Origin: Bacteroidota bacterium
Lineage (GTDB): Bacteria > Bacteroidota > Bacteroidia > Flavobacteriales > BACL11
Assembly: GCA_028408365.1 (NCBI GenBank)
Contig: JAOOLD010000004.1
Coordinates: 1-64,000, forward strand
Direction of reading: 5' to 3'
Length of the DNA stretch: 64,000 nt
Below the pieces are notes generated by a model. That model saw only the letters and a program-made list of their open reading frames with translations. It had not been told where the DNA came from and made no database searches. Below are positions 16,519 to 25,430 of this stretch, piece by piece (position 1 is the stretch's first letter; every line of letters begins with the position of its first letter). A program made the translations under genes and the position numbers.

Positions 16519-17016
16519 TGCTTTTAGCTCTGTTGCATCATCTGCTTTCATTCTTCCTGATAAAATAAGACTTAACTGCCTTCTTCTTAAAGCACCATCA
16601 TATCTTTCCTTTTCTTTTTTAGTTTCTGGTACTAGTTCAGGAATTTCTATGGGATTACCTAACTGATCTACAGCTACAAAAGTATATATAGCTTCATTAC
16701 ATTTTATTTTGCCTTTTTCAGCTCTATTTTCCATCCATACATCCACAAAAACTTCCATTGAAGAGTTAAATGCTCTTGAAACTTTTGCTTCAAGAGTAAC
16801 AATACTTCCTCTTGGGATAGCTTTATTAAATGAAACATTGTTTACTGATGCGGTAACAACTATTCTTCCACAATGACGATGTGATGAAATTGCTGCAGCA
16901 ATATCCATCCAATGAAGTAGCCTACCACCCATTAAGTTGTCAAGGTTATTAGTGTCGTTTGGAAGTACTATTTCAGTTGTGATTGAAGCAGATTCACTTG
17001 CTTTTTTTGATTTCAT
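16501..17016 (-). CDS. Acyl-CoA thioesterase, hotdog fold (YciA-like)
   Basis: The 171-aa protein has the hotdog-fold sequence pattern of YciA/BACH-type thioesterases: NLMGGRLLHWMDIAAAI (active-site helix region), then VVTASVNNVSFNKAIPRGS and SSMEVFVDVWMEN. Such enzymes hydrolyse acyl-CoA to free acid and CoA in the cytoplasm. Residues about 125-171 form a charged tail (KKEKERYDGALRRRQ) common in Bacteroidota members. It is the last gene of a four-gene minus-strand operon, one nt after the HU/SPOR gene. Confidence 0.88.
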   Translation of the reverse strand: MKSKKASESASITTEIVLPNDTNNLDNLMGGRLLHWMDIAAAISSHRHCGRIVVTASVNNVSFNKAIPRGSIVTLEAKVSRAFNSSMEVFVDVWMENRAEKGKIKCNEAIYTFVAVDQLGNPIEIPELVPETKKEKERYDGALRRRQLSLILSGRMKADDATELKALFTKN

Positions 17017-17017
17017 G

Positions 17018-17914
17018 CTAATTTGTTAAAATCCAAGCGGATTTGTTAATTCTCTTTAGTTTTTCCAATTCAATTATAGCATTTTCTTTGCTTTCAAATG
17101 AGTTGTAAGAAACTCTGTGATAACCATTTTGAGACAATAGAATTTTAGAGTTAAAGTTTGACTCTATTAATGAATTATTTAGCTTTTCAGCATTGCTCTT
17201 TTCGATAAAAGCACCCGCAATGACATGATAATTTTTCATTTTTGGAGTAGTTATAGTTTCAATTTTATCTATTTCTTTTTCAATCTTATTTTCAGCCACA
17301 TTTAATTTTGGCATTTTAATCTTTTTAAAAAAATTTAAATCAGATTTTTGAATGTTAATATTGCTAGTGCTTGTATCTAATAGTATATTAGTTAGAGATA
17401 GAAGAATTAACGGGATTAGTACTGCAGCTGCCTTATATGAGATTTTTTTTGTTGTGCTCGATTGATTAATATCAATTATTTTCTTTGTTATTGTCTTTTT
17501 TTGAATTTGAAAACTTTCAAAACCAAAAGAGTTTAAGTCAAAGTTGTTTGCAATATCTTGGTGAAATATAATATTATCCTCACTTCCTAAGGTAAAAAGC
17601 CCAATATTATTCAATCTCATACTTCTTTCCGTCATCAAGGAATTAGTTATTTTTTTTGAAAAATCAAAAACTATATTCTTTGAGTCATCAATGGAAATCT
17701 TTTCTTTTTTTGAAATATGATTAATTAATAATCCATCGTTAATTGACAGATTTTTGTTAAAAACAATTAGTTTGCTTGGAGGAAAAATAGTGCCAGAGGC
17801 AGTATTTATTTTTGATGAAACAGGATTGGAAACTAAACCTCCAAAGTTTGGAATGATAACACAATCATGTCTGAATAAGAGTTCTTTTATATGATCCTCT
17901 ACGCTGTAAATCAT
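17018..17914 (-). CDS. HU/CCDC81-like and SPOR domain membrane protein
   Basis: The ATG at 17914 is preferred. A TTG at 17920 lies inside the -7 box and would add two residues. The 298-aa protein has three parts. The N-terminal 100 or so residues match the paired HU-domain CCDC81-like region of Bacteroidota (HDCVIIPNFGGLVSNP, RSMRLNNIGLFTLG). A single transmembrane helix follows at about 170-190. The C-terminal 75 residues are a SPOR domain (NYHVIAGAFIEKSNAEKL, then YHRVSYNSF). SPOR domains bind denuded septal peptidoglycan, so the protein probably sits in the inner membrane at the division site. It lies 6-13 nt after the kdsB-like gene. Confidence 0.85.
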   Translation of the reverse strand: MIYSVEDHIKELLFRHDCVIIPNFGGLVSNPVSSKINTASGTIFPPSKLIVFNKNLSINDGLLINHISKKEKISIDDSKNIVFDFSKKITNSLMTERSMRLNNIGLFTLGSEDNIIFHQDIANNFDLNSFGFESFQIQKKTITKKIIDINQSSTTKKISYKAAAVLIPLILLSLTNILLDTSTSNINIQKSDLNFFKKIKMPKLNVAENKIEKEIDKIETITTPKMKNYHVIAGAFIEKSNAEKLNNSLIESNFNSKILLSQNGYHRVSYNSFESKENAIIELEKLKRINKSAWILTN

Positions 17915-17917
17915 ATA

Positions 17918-17925
17918 CAAATTTA
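17918..17925 (-). promoter_or_regulatory. Possible internal -7 box (TAAATTTG) for the HU/SPOR gene
   Basis: This is an exact TAnnTTTG match ending 3 nt before the ATG, in the 12-nt gap after kdsB. No -33 TTTG is seen. If used it would give a leaderless mRNA from inside the operon. Confidence 0.4.
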
Positions 17926-17926
17926 A

Positions 17927-18634
17927 TTATTTATCTGATAATAAATAGGATTTATTTAAATCTTCAATCCTGTCTATTGAATGAGAGTCGCTTTCACTGA
18001 TTACAACCCTAATCTGGAAGTCATTTTTTATCCATCTTAGTTGTTCAAGATTTAACCTTCTCTCATCAGTATCTACTTTCAGATTGCTAATTTCATATAC
18101 TATGCTTTTGTTAAATCCGTAAACTCCTCTATGTTTAAATTCAGACTTCTTAAACTCTGAATTTCTGTAAAATGATGTAGCCATCTTATTCTTATTAAAA
18201 CTTACTTTTACAATGTCCCTATCACTATTTTCTAATTCATTAACAATTTTATTTGCAATAGTTATTATTTGTGGTTTTTCTTTTTTGAATATTAAACAAA
18301 GCTCATCGATTTCTCTTGGATTGAAAACTGCAATATCCCCTTGAACATTTATGAAAAAATCATATTCGTCATAATTTTCTTTTATTACATCAAAGCATCT
18401 TTCACTTCCGTTTTCATATGCTTTCAAGCTGTATGAGCAATCTGCATTAATTTCTTTTGCAAAATCATGTATTCTTTTATCGTCTGTAGCGATAATTACA
18501 TGATCAACTACGCTTGATTTTTTTACTTGTTCATAAACTCTTTGCACCAACGGAATGCCTTTAAACTTAGCAAGAGATTTTCCTGGAAATCTACTTGAAT
18601 TATACCTACAGGGAATTATTACAAGAGTTCTCAC
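17927..18634 (-). CDS. KdsB-like sugar cytidylyltransferase (CMP-Kdo synthetase family) with divergent motif
   Basis: The 235-aa protein has the nucleotide-binding start VIIPCRYNSSRFPGKSLA and the partner motifs VIIATDDKRI, ENGSERCFDV, NVQGD (96-100), HRGVYGF, LEQLRW and SIDRIEDL. These follow KdsB in order and spacing. KdsB activates Kdo as CMP-Kdo for lipid A. However, the normal QGDEP reads QGDIA (98-102) here, and the N-terminal PAR reads PCR. It may be a diverged KdsB or an enzyme for a related acidic sugar. The GTG start shares one base with the stop of the TonB receptor gene, showing tight coupling. Confidence 0.72.
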   Translation of the reverse strand: MRTLVIIPCRYNSSRFPGKSLAKFKGIPLVQRVYEQVKKSSVVDHVIIATDDKRIHDFAKEINADCSYSLKAYENGSERCFDVIKENYDEYDFFINVQGDIAVFNPREIDELCLIFKKEKPQIITIANKIVNELENSDRDIVKVSFNKNKMATSFYRNSEFKKSEFKHRGVYGFNKSIVYEISNLKVDTDERRLNLEQLRWIKNDFQIRVVISESDSHSIDRIEDLNKSYLLSDK

Positions 18635-21042
18635 TAAATTTTTAAATTAAGCTGAAAAGCGAAAGTTCTTGGAGGCATCATATTTGCTGGTCTACTCATA
18701 TATTCTCTATTAAACAAGTTATTTACAACAAACCCAATTTTTGATATTTCATCAAGCTGATAGCCAACTCTTATGTCAAAAACTAAATCACCATCTTTAA
18801 ATTTTTTTCTAGATTCATTAATACCAGGAATTAGCGCATCAACTCCAAAATTTGGATCTCCGTTATTGATTAAATCTGTTGTAAAAATGTAATCTATGTT
18901 TGACATAAAGTCATTATATCTAACGCTAGAGCCGATTGAAAATTTATCTCTTAATACTTCAATATCAATTTTAGCTACATTTCTATATCTATATTTTAAA
19001 ATTGTTGAGTCAGAGCTACTGTTATTGTATGTAATTGGATTACCATAGTAATCATTTGCATATGATTTGTTAAGCTCTAATGATACTGGATTCATAAATG
19101 TGTACCCTCCAATAAAATTAATTTTTGTTATCTCATTAATTTTTCCCTCGCCAGTTATACTAAGCTCAATGCCACTAATTTCTGTTTTTCCAACATTAAC
19201 TGACTTAAAACCTAAACCAAAGAAGTTTGATACGTTTCCATTTTCATCAAATTCAGGTTCCCCCCATTGACCAAAAGTGAATTCCATCATATCATCATAT
19301 CGCATTATGAAAGCTGCTATGTCAATAAAAGATCTAAATCTACCAAATTGAACTGCTTGTTTGAGACCTATTTCCGAGCTCCATCCCTGTTCAGACCTGA
19401 GCTCTGGGTTAGGAAATATTTCAATGTCAGATACATTAGTAGTCACAAATAGTTCTGCCATTGATGGAAATCGATAGCCTTGTCCCCATGACGAACGAAT
19501 AAAAGTTCCATCTGCAATTTGATAATTAAGACCCCCTCTAAAAACAGGCTTTGCCTCAGCAAAATGATAAATTGTGTCTCCATTAATTTCATGTCCATCC
19601 TCTGAGTCTAGACTAAAATATTCATATCTAGCTCCAGCAGAAATGTTTAACTTGCCTAATTTCTTATCAATTTGACTGTATAATGAGTGATTACTTCTTG
19701 AGTTCTTGCCTTGAAAAATTTTAGATTGAGCATAGACTATTTCATTTGTTGTACCAGTTGTAATAAGTAAATTAATTTTTTCAAATCTTTTTTGCCATTG
19801 ATAATCTGTATAAAAAAGTCGTGATCTGTTGTCATCATTGGTTTCGCTTCCTTTAGTCTCATTATCGTTAATTAAGTGAAGATATCTAGTGTTAAGCGAG
19901 TGCCTATTGTTTCCAATTGTGTATTTAACATAGGGGTCAACATTGAATACATCACCGCTAGTAGTAGTAATCTTGTCATCAAGCGGAATATATCCATTTT
20001 CATAAGAGTCCCAGATAAGTGCAGAGCCTGTTGATTGAAATAAAAAGTTTCCTTTGATACCATATATCAGATTTTTAATTTTTTCGTCTTGTTTCTCTAA
20101 ACTAAAATTAAATCTCTTTCTGTCTGTAACTTCTCCTTTTCTGTACCCTTGGTCTTTAAAAACATTACCTCCAATTGTCAAGCTAATATTATCTAATTTT
20201 TGAGCATGAAAAAACTCAAGACCCTTATAGACCCTTCTTTTGTATTGATTCCACCATATTAAGCTAGATCTTTGAGGAAAATCAATAAATCCATAATGAG
20301 TGTTAATTTTTGTATATCCAACTGAAGGATGCTTGTCAATATCTTTTTTAGAAGGGAAAGCTGTTCTTATGTTTATAACCCCATTCAAAGCTGAGGAGCC
20401 ATATAAAACCGATGAAGCACCTTTAATAACTTCAACTTGGTTAATATTTTCTGTAGCAATTAGCTTCCATTGAACTTGACCTGCATCGCCAGAAATTAAG
20501 GGCATATCATCAACCATCACTAGAACTCTGCTGCCAGCGCCGTAACTCCATCCACTACCACCTCTGATATTAGCTTGTCCATCAGTAATGTTAACGCCAG
20601 GTATTTGTTCCATTGCAGTCTGTATTTCTGTTGTATTTTTATTTTCTATCATCTGTGGTTTAATAACTTCCATTGAAACAGTCGTTTCTTCAATTCTTTG
20701 TTCAAACTTTCCAGCTGATATTACAACAACATCTAATTTTTTGGATACTTCATTTAAAATAATTTTTACATTTTTTAGTTCGTTCACTTCTAAAAAGTAT
20801 TGCTGAGATAGTGTTTCAAATCCAATGTAGCTAAAATTAATTTTTGTAATGACCGGCTCTAATGTTAATGTAAAATTACCATTGATATCAGTAATTATAC
20901 CTTTACCAGAATCATTAAAAACATTAACACCTATTAGCGGGACATTATTTTTATCTGTAACAATTCCAGTCAAAGTTTGACCATTAATTATGAAGCTGAA
21001 TAAAGTAAAAATAAGAAGTAAGGCTCTTTTTTTAAAAGTCAT
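18634..21042 (-). CDS. TonB-dependent outer-membrane receptor with N-terminal CarboxypepD_reg domain
   Basis: The 802-aa protein starts with a signal peptide (cleavage near NGQ, residue 22). A carboxypeptidase-regulatory-like domain (about 23-105) starts LTGIVTDKNNVPLIGVNVF. A plug domain (about 115-230) carries 'IEVIK'-type sequence: INQVEVIKGASSVLYGSSAL. The rest is a beta-barrel ending in NLFNREYMSRPANM and FAFQLNLKI. It imports a large ligand through the outer membrane using TonB energy. The ligand cannot be read from sequence, and there is no SusD partner, so it is not a SusCD pair. It heads an operon with the KdsB-like gene. Confidence 0.92.
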   Translation of the reverse strand: MTFKKRALLLIFTLFSFIINGQTLTGIVTDKNNVPLIGVNVFNDSGKGIITDINGNFTLTLEPVITKINFSYIGFETLSQQYFLEVNELKNVKIILNEVSKKLDVVVISAGKFEQRIEETTVSMEVIKPQMIENKNTTEIQTAMEQIPGVNITDGQANIRGGSGWSYGAGSRVLVMVDDMPLISGDAGQVQWKLIATENINQVEVIKGASSVLYGSSALNGVINIRTAFPSKKDIDKHPSVGYTKINTHYGFIDFPQRSSLIWWNQYKRRVYKGLEFFHAQKLDNISLTIGGNVFKDQGYRKGEVTDRKRFNFSLEKQDEKIKNLIYGIKGNFLFQSTGSALIWDSYENGYIPLDDKITTTSGDVFNVDPYVKYTIGNNRHSLNTRYLHLINDNETKGSETNDDNRSRLFYTDYQWQKRFEKINLLITTGTTNEIVYAQSKIFQGKNSRSNHSLYSQIDKKLGKLNISAGARYEYFSLDSEDGHEINGDTIYHFAEAKPVFRGGLNYQIADGTFIRSSWGQGYRFPSMAELFVTTNVSDIEIFPNPELRSEQGWSSEIGLKQAVQFGRFRSFIDIAAFIMRYDDMMEFTFGQWGEPEFDENGNVSNFFGLGFKSVNVGKTEISGIELSITGEGKINEITKINFIGGYTFMNPVSLELNKSYANDYYGNPITYNNSSSDSTILKYRYRNVAKIDIEVLRDKFSIGSSVRYNDFMSNIDYIFTTDLINNGDPNFGVDALIPGINESRKKFKDGDLVFDIRVGYQLDEISKIGFVVNNLFNREYMSRPANMMPPRTFAFQLNLKI

Positions 21043-21047
21043 ACGAG

Positions 21048-21055
21048 CAAATATA
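21048..21055 (-). promoter_or_regulatory. Predicted -7 box (TATATTTG) for the TonB receptor operon
   Basis: This is an exact TAnnTTTG match on the minus strand ending 5 nt before the ATG at 21042, again a leaderless-type spacing. No clear -33 TTTG. Confidence 0.5.
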
Positions 21056-21114
21056 GAAATTTGAAATTTACTGTAATGTGTAAAATTAACACTAACTTGA
21101 ATTAATTGAATTTG

Positions 21115-21146
21115 TTGAATTAATTTAAAATTATAATATAAATTTG
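21115..21146 (+). promoter_or_regulatory. Predicted gdhA promoter TTG-N21-TAAATTTG
   Basis: TTG at 21115-21117 lies 21 nt before the -7 box at 21139-21146. The ATG is 18 nt downstream. The possible TTG start at 21144 lies inside the box and is therefore rejected. Confidence 0.6.
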
Positions 21147-21164
21147 CTTAATAAAAACCAATTC

Positions 21165-22499
21165 ATGGATAAACATATAAGTAGCTTCATGAAGCTTGTT
21201 GAGTCAAGAAACTCTGGTGAAAAAGAGTTTTTACAAGCAGTATTAGAAGTTTCAGAAGTAATCATTCCCTTCATTAAAGAAAATAAAAAATATCAAACTC
21301 ACAATATACTGGAAAGGCTTGTTGAGCCAGAAAGAACAATTATGTTTAGAGTTCCATGGCAAGATGATAGTGGAAATATACAAGTCAACAGAGGATATAG
21401 AGTTGAATTTAACTCTGCAATAGGACCTTACAAAGGGGGGTTAAGATTCCACCCAAGTGTCAATTTATCAATACTGAAATTTTTAGGTTTTGAACAAGTA
21501 TTTAAAAACTCACTTACTAGTCTACCCTTGGGTGGTGGAAAAGGGGGATCTGATTTTGATCCTAAAGGAAAGTCGGAAAGTGAAGTCATGCGCTTTTGTC
21601 AATCATTTATCACTGAATTGTATAGACATATCGGTGCAAATACTGATGTGCCAGCTGGCGACATTGGTGTTGGAGCAAGAGAAATTGGATTTATGTTTGG
21701 TCAATATAAAAGGATAACTAATGAATTTTCTGGTGTTCTAACAGGTAAGGGAATAAACTGGGGCGGTTCTCTCATGCGTCCTGAGGCTACTGGCTATGGA
21801 AATATTTATTTTGCTCAAAATATGCTCAATCTTGCCGATGAAACATTTGATGGAAAAACAGTTGTAATTTCAGGCTCTGGAAATGTAGCTCAATATTCAT
21901 GCGAAAAAGCTATTGAGTTAGGAGCAAAAGTGATTTCATTTTCTGATTCATCAGGCTATATTTATGATCCAGATGGTATTAATGAAGAAAAACTGGAGTA
22001 CGTCAAAGAACTAAAAAATATTAAAAGAGGTAGAATTAAAGAGTATGCGAAAAAATATGGTTGTAAATTTTCAGAGGGTAATCCTTGGCAATTGAAATGT
22101 GAAATTGCTCTTCCGTGTGCTACTCAAAACGAACTCAATCTAAATGATGCAAAAGCTTTAGTTTCAAACGGTTGTATTGCTGTTTGTGAAGGTGCTAACA
22201 TGCCATGTACATCAGATGCTATTAATCACTTCCAAAATTCAAATGTACTTTATGCACCCGGTAAAGCTTCAAATGCTGGTGGCGTTGCTACATCAGGATT
22301 GGAAATGAGTCAAAACTCTTTGAGGATAAATTGGACAAGAGAAGAGGTAGATCAAAGGTTGAAAGATATTATGTCAACTATTCACAGTTCATGCGTTGAG
22401 TTTGGTAGAGCTGGAAAATCTGTTGATTATGTTAAAGGTGCAAACATTGCTGGTTTTGTTAAAGTTGCTGATGCAATGATTGACCAAGGTATCGTTTAA
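21165..22499 (+). CDS. gdhA: NADP-specific glutamate dehydrogenase
   Basis: The 444-aa protein is a typical hexameric GdhA. It has the substrate-lysine region 'GPYKGGLRFHP', then 'LPLGGGKGGSDFDPKGKS' and PAGDIGVGAREIGFMFGQ. The cofactor-domain entry is GINWGGSLMRPEATGYG and the Rossmann motif is SGSGNVAQYS. It makes glutamate from 2-oxoglutarate and ammonium with NADPH, or the reverse. The size and the 'KGINWGGS' motif point to the NADP-type biosynthetic branch. It ends 2 nt before kbl, so the two are probably co-transcribed. Confidence 0.95.
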   Translation: MDKHISSFMKLVESRNSGEKEFLQAVLEVSEVIIPFIKENKKYQTHNILERLVEPERTIMFRVPWQDDSGNIQVNRGYRVEFNSAIGPYKGGLRFHPSVNLSILKFLGFEQVFKNSLTSLPLGGGKGGSDFDPKGKSESEVMRFCQSFITELYRHIGANTDVPAGDIGVGAREIGFMFGQYKRITNEFSGVLTGKGINWGGSLMRPEATGYGNIYFAQNMLNLADETFDGKTVVISGSGNVAQYSCEKAIELGAKVISFSDSSGYIYDPDGINEEKLEYVKELKNIKRGRIKEYAKKYGCKFSEGNPWQLKCEIALPCATQNELNLNDAKALVSNGCIAVCEGANMPCTSDAINHFQNSNVLYAPGKASNAGGVATSGLEMSQNSLRINWTREEVDQRLKDIMSTIHSSCVEFGRAGKSVDYVKGANIAGFVKVADAMIDQGIV

Positions 22500-22501
22500 C
22501 A

Positions 22502-23692
22502 ATGATTACCAAAGATTTTCTAGAAAAATTAAACCAGGATCTAAATAGTTCAAAAAGTTTAGGCTTATTTAAAAAAGAAAGGATTATTCTTGAGGAGCAA
22601 GGGTCTAATATAAAAGTAGAGGATGGTTCTGAAGTGCTTAATTTTTGTGCAAACAACTACTTAGGGCTTTCATCCGATAATAGAGTAGTGAGTGCTGCGA
22701 AAAGAACATTGGATAAGTTCGGTTATGGAATGTCTTCTGTAAGATTTATTTGCGGAACACAGACAATACATAAAGAACTTGAGAAAAGACTCTCAAATTT
22801 TTTATCAACGGAAGATACGATTTTATATGCCGCTGCTTTTGATGCAAACGGAGGTTTTTTTGAACCACTATTTGACAAAGAAGACGCTATAATTTCAGAT
22901 TCCTTAAACCACGCTTCAATTATTGACGGCATTAGGCTTTGTAAAGCTGTCAGATATAGATATCACAATAACGATATGGCTGATTTAGAATCAAAACTTA
23001 TAGATTCACAATCCCAAAGAAATAGAGTGATTGTTACAGATGGAGTATTTTCAATGGACGGCTACATAGCTAAGCTAGACCAAATTTGTGATTTAGCAGA
23101 AAAATACAATGCTCTTGTAATGGTTGATGATTGTCACTCAACAGGATTTCTGGGAAAAACTGGACGAGGGACACATGAGCATTGTGGTGTTGTTGGTAGA
23201 GTGGATATAATTACATCTACACTTGGTAAAGCCTTAGGAGGAGCAATGGGAGGTTTTACTTCTGGCAAAAAAGAAATTATAGATATACTAAGGCAAAAAT
23301 CTAGGCCTTACTTGTTTTCTAATTCACTTGCTCCATCAATTGTTGGAGCTTCAATTGAAGTACTTAATATAATTGAAGAAACCACTAGCTACAGAGATAA
23401 ACTTGAAACAAACACAAATTACTTTAGAACAAAGATGAGCGAAATGGGTTTTGATATAAAACCTGGAACTCATCCAATTGTACCCATAATGTTGTATGAT
23501 GCCAAACTATCACAAAAAATGTCTAACAGATTACTTGAGGAAGGAGTTTACGTAGTTGGCTTTTTTTTCCCAGTTGTTCCAAGGGGTGAAGCAAGAATAA
23601 GAGTACAAATATCTGCATCTCATACTATTAATCAAATAGATAAGGTATTAAATATTTTTAACACGGTTGGAAAAGAACTAAATATAATATAA
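22502..23692 (+). CDS. kbl: Glycine C-acetyltransferase (2-amino-3-ketobutyrate CoA ligase)
   Basis: The 396-aa protein is a fold-type I PLP enzyme of the alpha-oxoamine synthase family. It has NNYLGLSS near residue 51, VDDCHSTGFLGKTGRGT, and the PLP lysine Lys243 in TSTLGKALGG. Family branch features (SRPYLFSNSLAP, then 'GVYVVGFFFPVVPRGEARIR') fit Kbl rather than serine palmitoyltransferase or BioF, though related CoA-dependent synthases cannot be fully excluded. Kbl cleaves 2-amino-3-oxobutyrate with CoA to glycine and acetyl-CoA, the second step of threonine breakdown. No threonine dehydrogenase gene is beside it. Confidence 0.88.
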   Translation: MITKDFLEKLNQDLNSSKSLGLFKKERIILEEQGSNIKVEDGSEVLNFCANNYLGLSSDNRVVSAAKRTLDKFGYGMSSVRFICGTQTIHKELEKRLSNFLSTEDTILYAAAFDANGGFFEPLFDKEDAIISDSLNHASIIDGIRLCKAVRYRYHNNDMADLESKLIDSQSQRNRVIVTDGVFSMDGYIAKLDQICDLAEKYNALVMVDDCHSTGFLGKTGRGTHEHCGVVGRVDIITSTLGKALGGAMGGFTSGKKEIIDILRQKSRPYLFSNSLAPSIVGASIEVLNIIEETTSYRDKLETNTNYFRTKMSEMGFDIKPGTHPIVPIMLYDAKLSQKMSNRLLEEGVYVVGFFFPVVPRGEARIRVQISASHTINQIDKVLNIFNTVGKELNII

Positions 23693-23726
23693 TCTTATAT
23701 TATTTTACAGAGAAGATAAAAAATTG

Positions 23727-23734
23727 TACTTTTG
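23727..23734 (+). promoter_or_regulatory. Predicted -7 box (TACTTTTG) of the rplM operon
   Basis: An exact TAnnTTTG match followed by CCACCC, 22 nt before the rplM ATG. The sequence just before it, AAAAATTGT, resembles the part shared by the amt and 13790 promoters. Confidence 0.65.
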
Positions 23735-23756
23735 CCACCCTTAACAAACAGGAATA

Positions 23757-24212
23757 ATGAAGACATTAAGCTACAAGACGCTTTCAGCAAATAAAGAAAA
23801 TGCCAACAAAAGATGGTATTTAGTTGACCTTGATGGTGAAGTTTTAGGAAGAGCTGCTTCTAAAATAGCAAAAGTGTTAAGAGGAAAATATAAAACAAAC
23901 TTCACACCTCATGCTGATTGTGGAGACTATGTTGTAATAATTAACGCTCATAAGTTTAAAATGACTGGTAACAAGATGACTAACAGAGAAATCTTCTCTT
24001 ACACTGGTTACCCTGGTGGTCAAAAGAAAATAACTCCAACCGAGATGCTTGAAAAAGATGGAACTTCTGTTGTAAGGCATGCAATTAAGGGAATGCTTCC
24101 AAAAAATAAGCTCGGAAGAGCAATACTAAAGAATTGTTACATATATTCTTCAGAAGAACATAATCAAAATGCTCAAAAGCCAGAATTATTAAATTTAAAA
24201 AATCTGAGGTAA
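23757..24212 (+). CDS. rplM: 50S ribosomal protein L13
   Basis: The 151-aa protein shows all L13 landmarks: 'RWYLVDLDGEVLGRAASKIA', 'HADCGDYVVIINAHKFKMTG', SYTGYPGGQKK and KGMLPKNKLGRA. It is part of the large subunit. The stop is directly followed by the rpsI ATG (TAAATG), the usual L13-S9 pairing. Confidence 0.98.
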   Translation: MKTLSYKTLSANKENANKRWYLVDLDGEVLGRAASKIAKVLRGKYKTNFTPHADCGDYVVIINAHKFKMTGNKMTNREIFSYTGYPGGQKKITPTEMLEKDGTSVVRHAIKGMLPKNKLGRAILKNCYIYSSEEHNQNAQKPELLNLKNLR

Positions 24213-24599
24213 ATGGAGAAAATTCACAAAATAGGACGTAGAAAGGCATCGATTGCACGCATATATCTTTCAAAGGGAAGCGGAGATGTTAAAATAAATA
24301 ACAAAGATTTGAACAATTATTTCTCAACTGACGGTTTAAAGACAAAAATCAATCTTCCATTTATTATTACAGAGACAATTGGTAAATTCGATTTGTCTGT
24401 TAATGTTTCTGGAGGTGGAAATACGGGGCAAGCTGATGCTATTAAATTAGCTGTTTCAAGAGCTTTATGTGAAGTTAATGAAGAATATCGCCCATTATTA
24501 AAAAAGGAGGGGTTATTGACAAGAGATTCAAGAGTTGTTGAAAGAAAAAAACCTGGACAAAAGAAAGCAAGAAAGAAATTTCAATGGGTTAAAAGATAA
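24213..24599 (+). CDS. rpsI: 30S ribosomal protein S9
   Basis: The 128-aa protein begins KIGRRKASIARIYLSKGSG and ends in the basic tail GQKKARKKFQWVKR that reaches toward the decoding centre. It includes GGGNTGQADAIKLAVSRAL and LLTRDSRVVERKK. There is no gap from rplM. Confidence 0.98.
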   Translation: MEKIHKIGRRKASIARIYLSKGSGDVKINNKDLNNYFSTDGLKTKINLPFIITETIGKFDLSVNVSGGGNTGQADAIKLAVSRALCEVNEEYRPLLKKEGLLTRDSRVVERKKPGQKKARKKFQWVKR

Positions 24600-24610
24600 A
24601 ATTATATTTT

Positions 24611-24625
24611 GTTTAGAATCTAAAC
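24611..24625 (+). promoter_or_regulatory. Small perfect inverted repeat in the rpsB leader
   Basis: GTTTAG and CTAAAC flank AAT within the 75-nt gap between rpsI and rpsB. There is no T tract, so it is not a typical terminator. It could be an RNA control element for S2 or chance. Confidence 0.3.
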
Positions 24626-24674
24626 TGGTAGAATTTATTAATATCTACAAGTTGCATTTAAAAAGAAAGTAAAC

Positions 24675-25427
24675 ATGAAAACAAATTTCAAAGAATTATT
24701 AGAAGCCGGTGTTCATTTTGGACATCTTAAAAAAAAGTGGAATCCGAAAATGTCTCCATATGTATTTATGGAAAAAAATAAGATTCATATCATCGATCTC
24801 AACAAAACAATATCAAAATTGGATGAGGCCTGTAGATCACTCAAGCAGATTGCAAAATCTGGAAAAAAAATATTATTTGTAGCTACCAAAAAGCAAGCAA
24901 AAACAATTGTTGCAGAATCAGCAAAATCATTAAATATGCCGTACATCACAGAAAGATGGCCGGGGGGTTTATTAACTAATTTTTCCACTATCAGAAAATC
25001 TATAAAAAAGATGAATTCCATTGATAATATGAAGCAGGATGGAACATTTGACACACTTTCTAAAAGAGAAAAGTTGCAGATTGAGAGAACTAGGGAAAAG
25101 TTAGAGCTAAATTTTGGATCAATAGAAAATATGAATAGAATTCCTGAAGCTATTTTTGTAGTAGACATAAACAAAGAGCATATTGCTGTTGCAGAAGCTA
25201 ACAAGCTTGGAATGCGCTCATATGCCATGGTAGACACAAACACAAATCCTAAGCTTATCAATTTTCCAATTCCTGCAAATGATGATTCTACAAAATCTAT
25301 TTCAAAAATAATGGAAATAATTTCTGAAGCGGTAGCTGAAGGCCTTAGTGAAAGATCAAAAACTATTGAGGAAAATGCAAAAATTAAGCAAGAAAAAGCA
25401 AAAGAAATACTAAACAAAGACAATTAA
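24675..25427 (+). CDS. rpsB: 30S ribosomal protein S2
   Basis: The 250-aa protein starts with the S2 signature ELLEAGVHFGHLKKKWNPKM and contains 'LFVATKKQAKTIVAESA', ERWPGGLLTNFSTIR, and IFVVDINKEHIAVAEANKLG. The tail is a charged helix with EENAKIKQEKAKE. It pairs with tsf three nt downstream, the standard bacterial rpsB-tsf order. Confidence 0.98.
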   Translation: MKTNFKELLEAGVHFGHLKKKWNPKMSPYVFMEKNKIHIIDLNKTISKLDEACRSLKQIAKSGKKILFVATKKQAKTIVAESAKSLNMPYITERWPGGLLTNFSTIRKSIKKMNSIDNMKQDGTFDTLSKREKLQIERTREKLELNFGSIENMNRIPEAIFVVDINKEHIAVAEANKLGMRSYAMVDTNTNPKLINFPIPANDDSTKSISKIMEIISEAVAEGLSERSKTIEENAKIKQEKAKEILNKDN

Positions 25428-25430
25428 ACT

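Noticed and set aside
24785-25423. Long open frame of about 210 codons opposite rpsB
   Set aside because: It lies fully inside a clear ribosomal protein gene on the other strand. Its hydrophobic Ser/Phe-rich product is what the reverse of a Lys/Glu-rich AT-rich gene gives.
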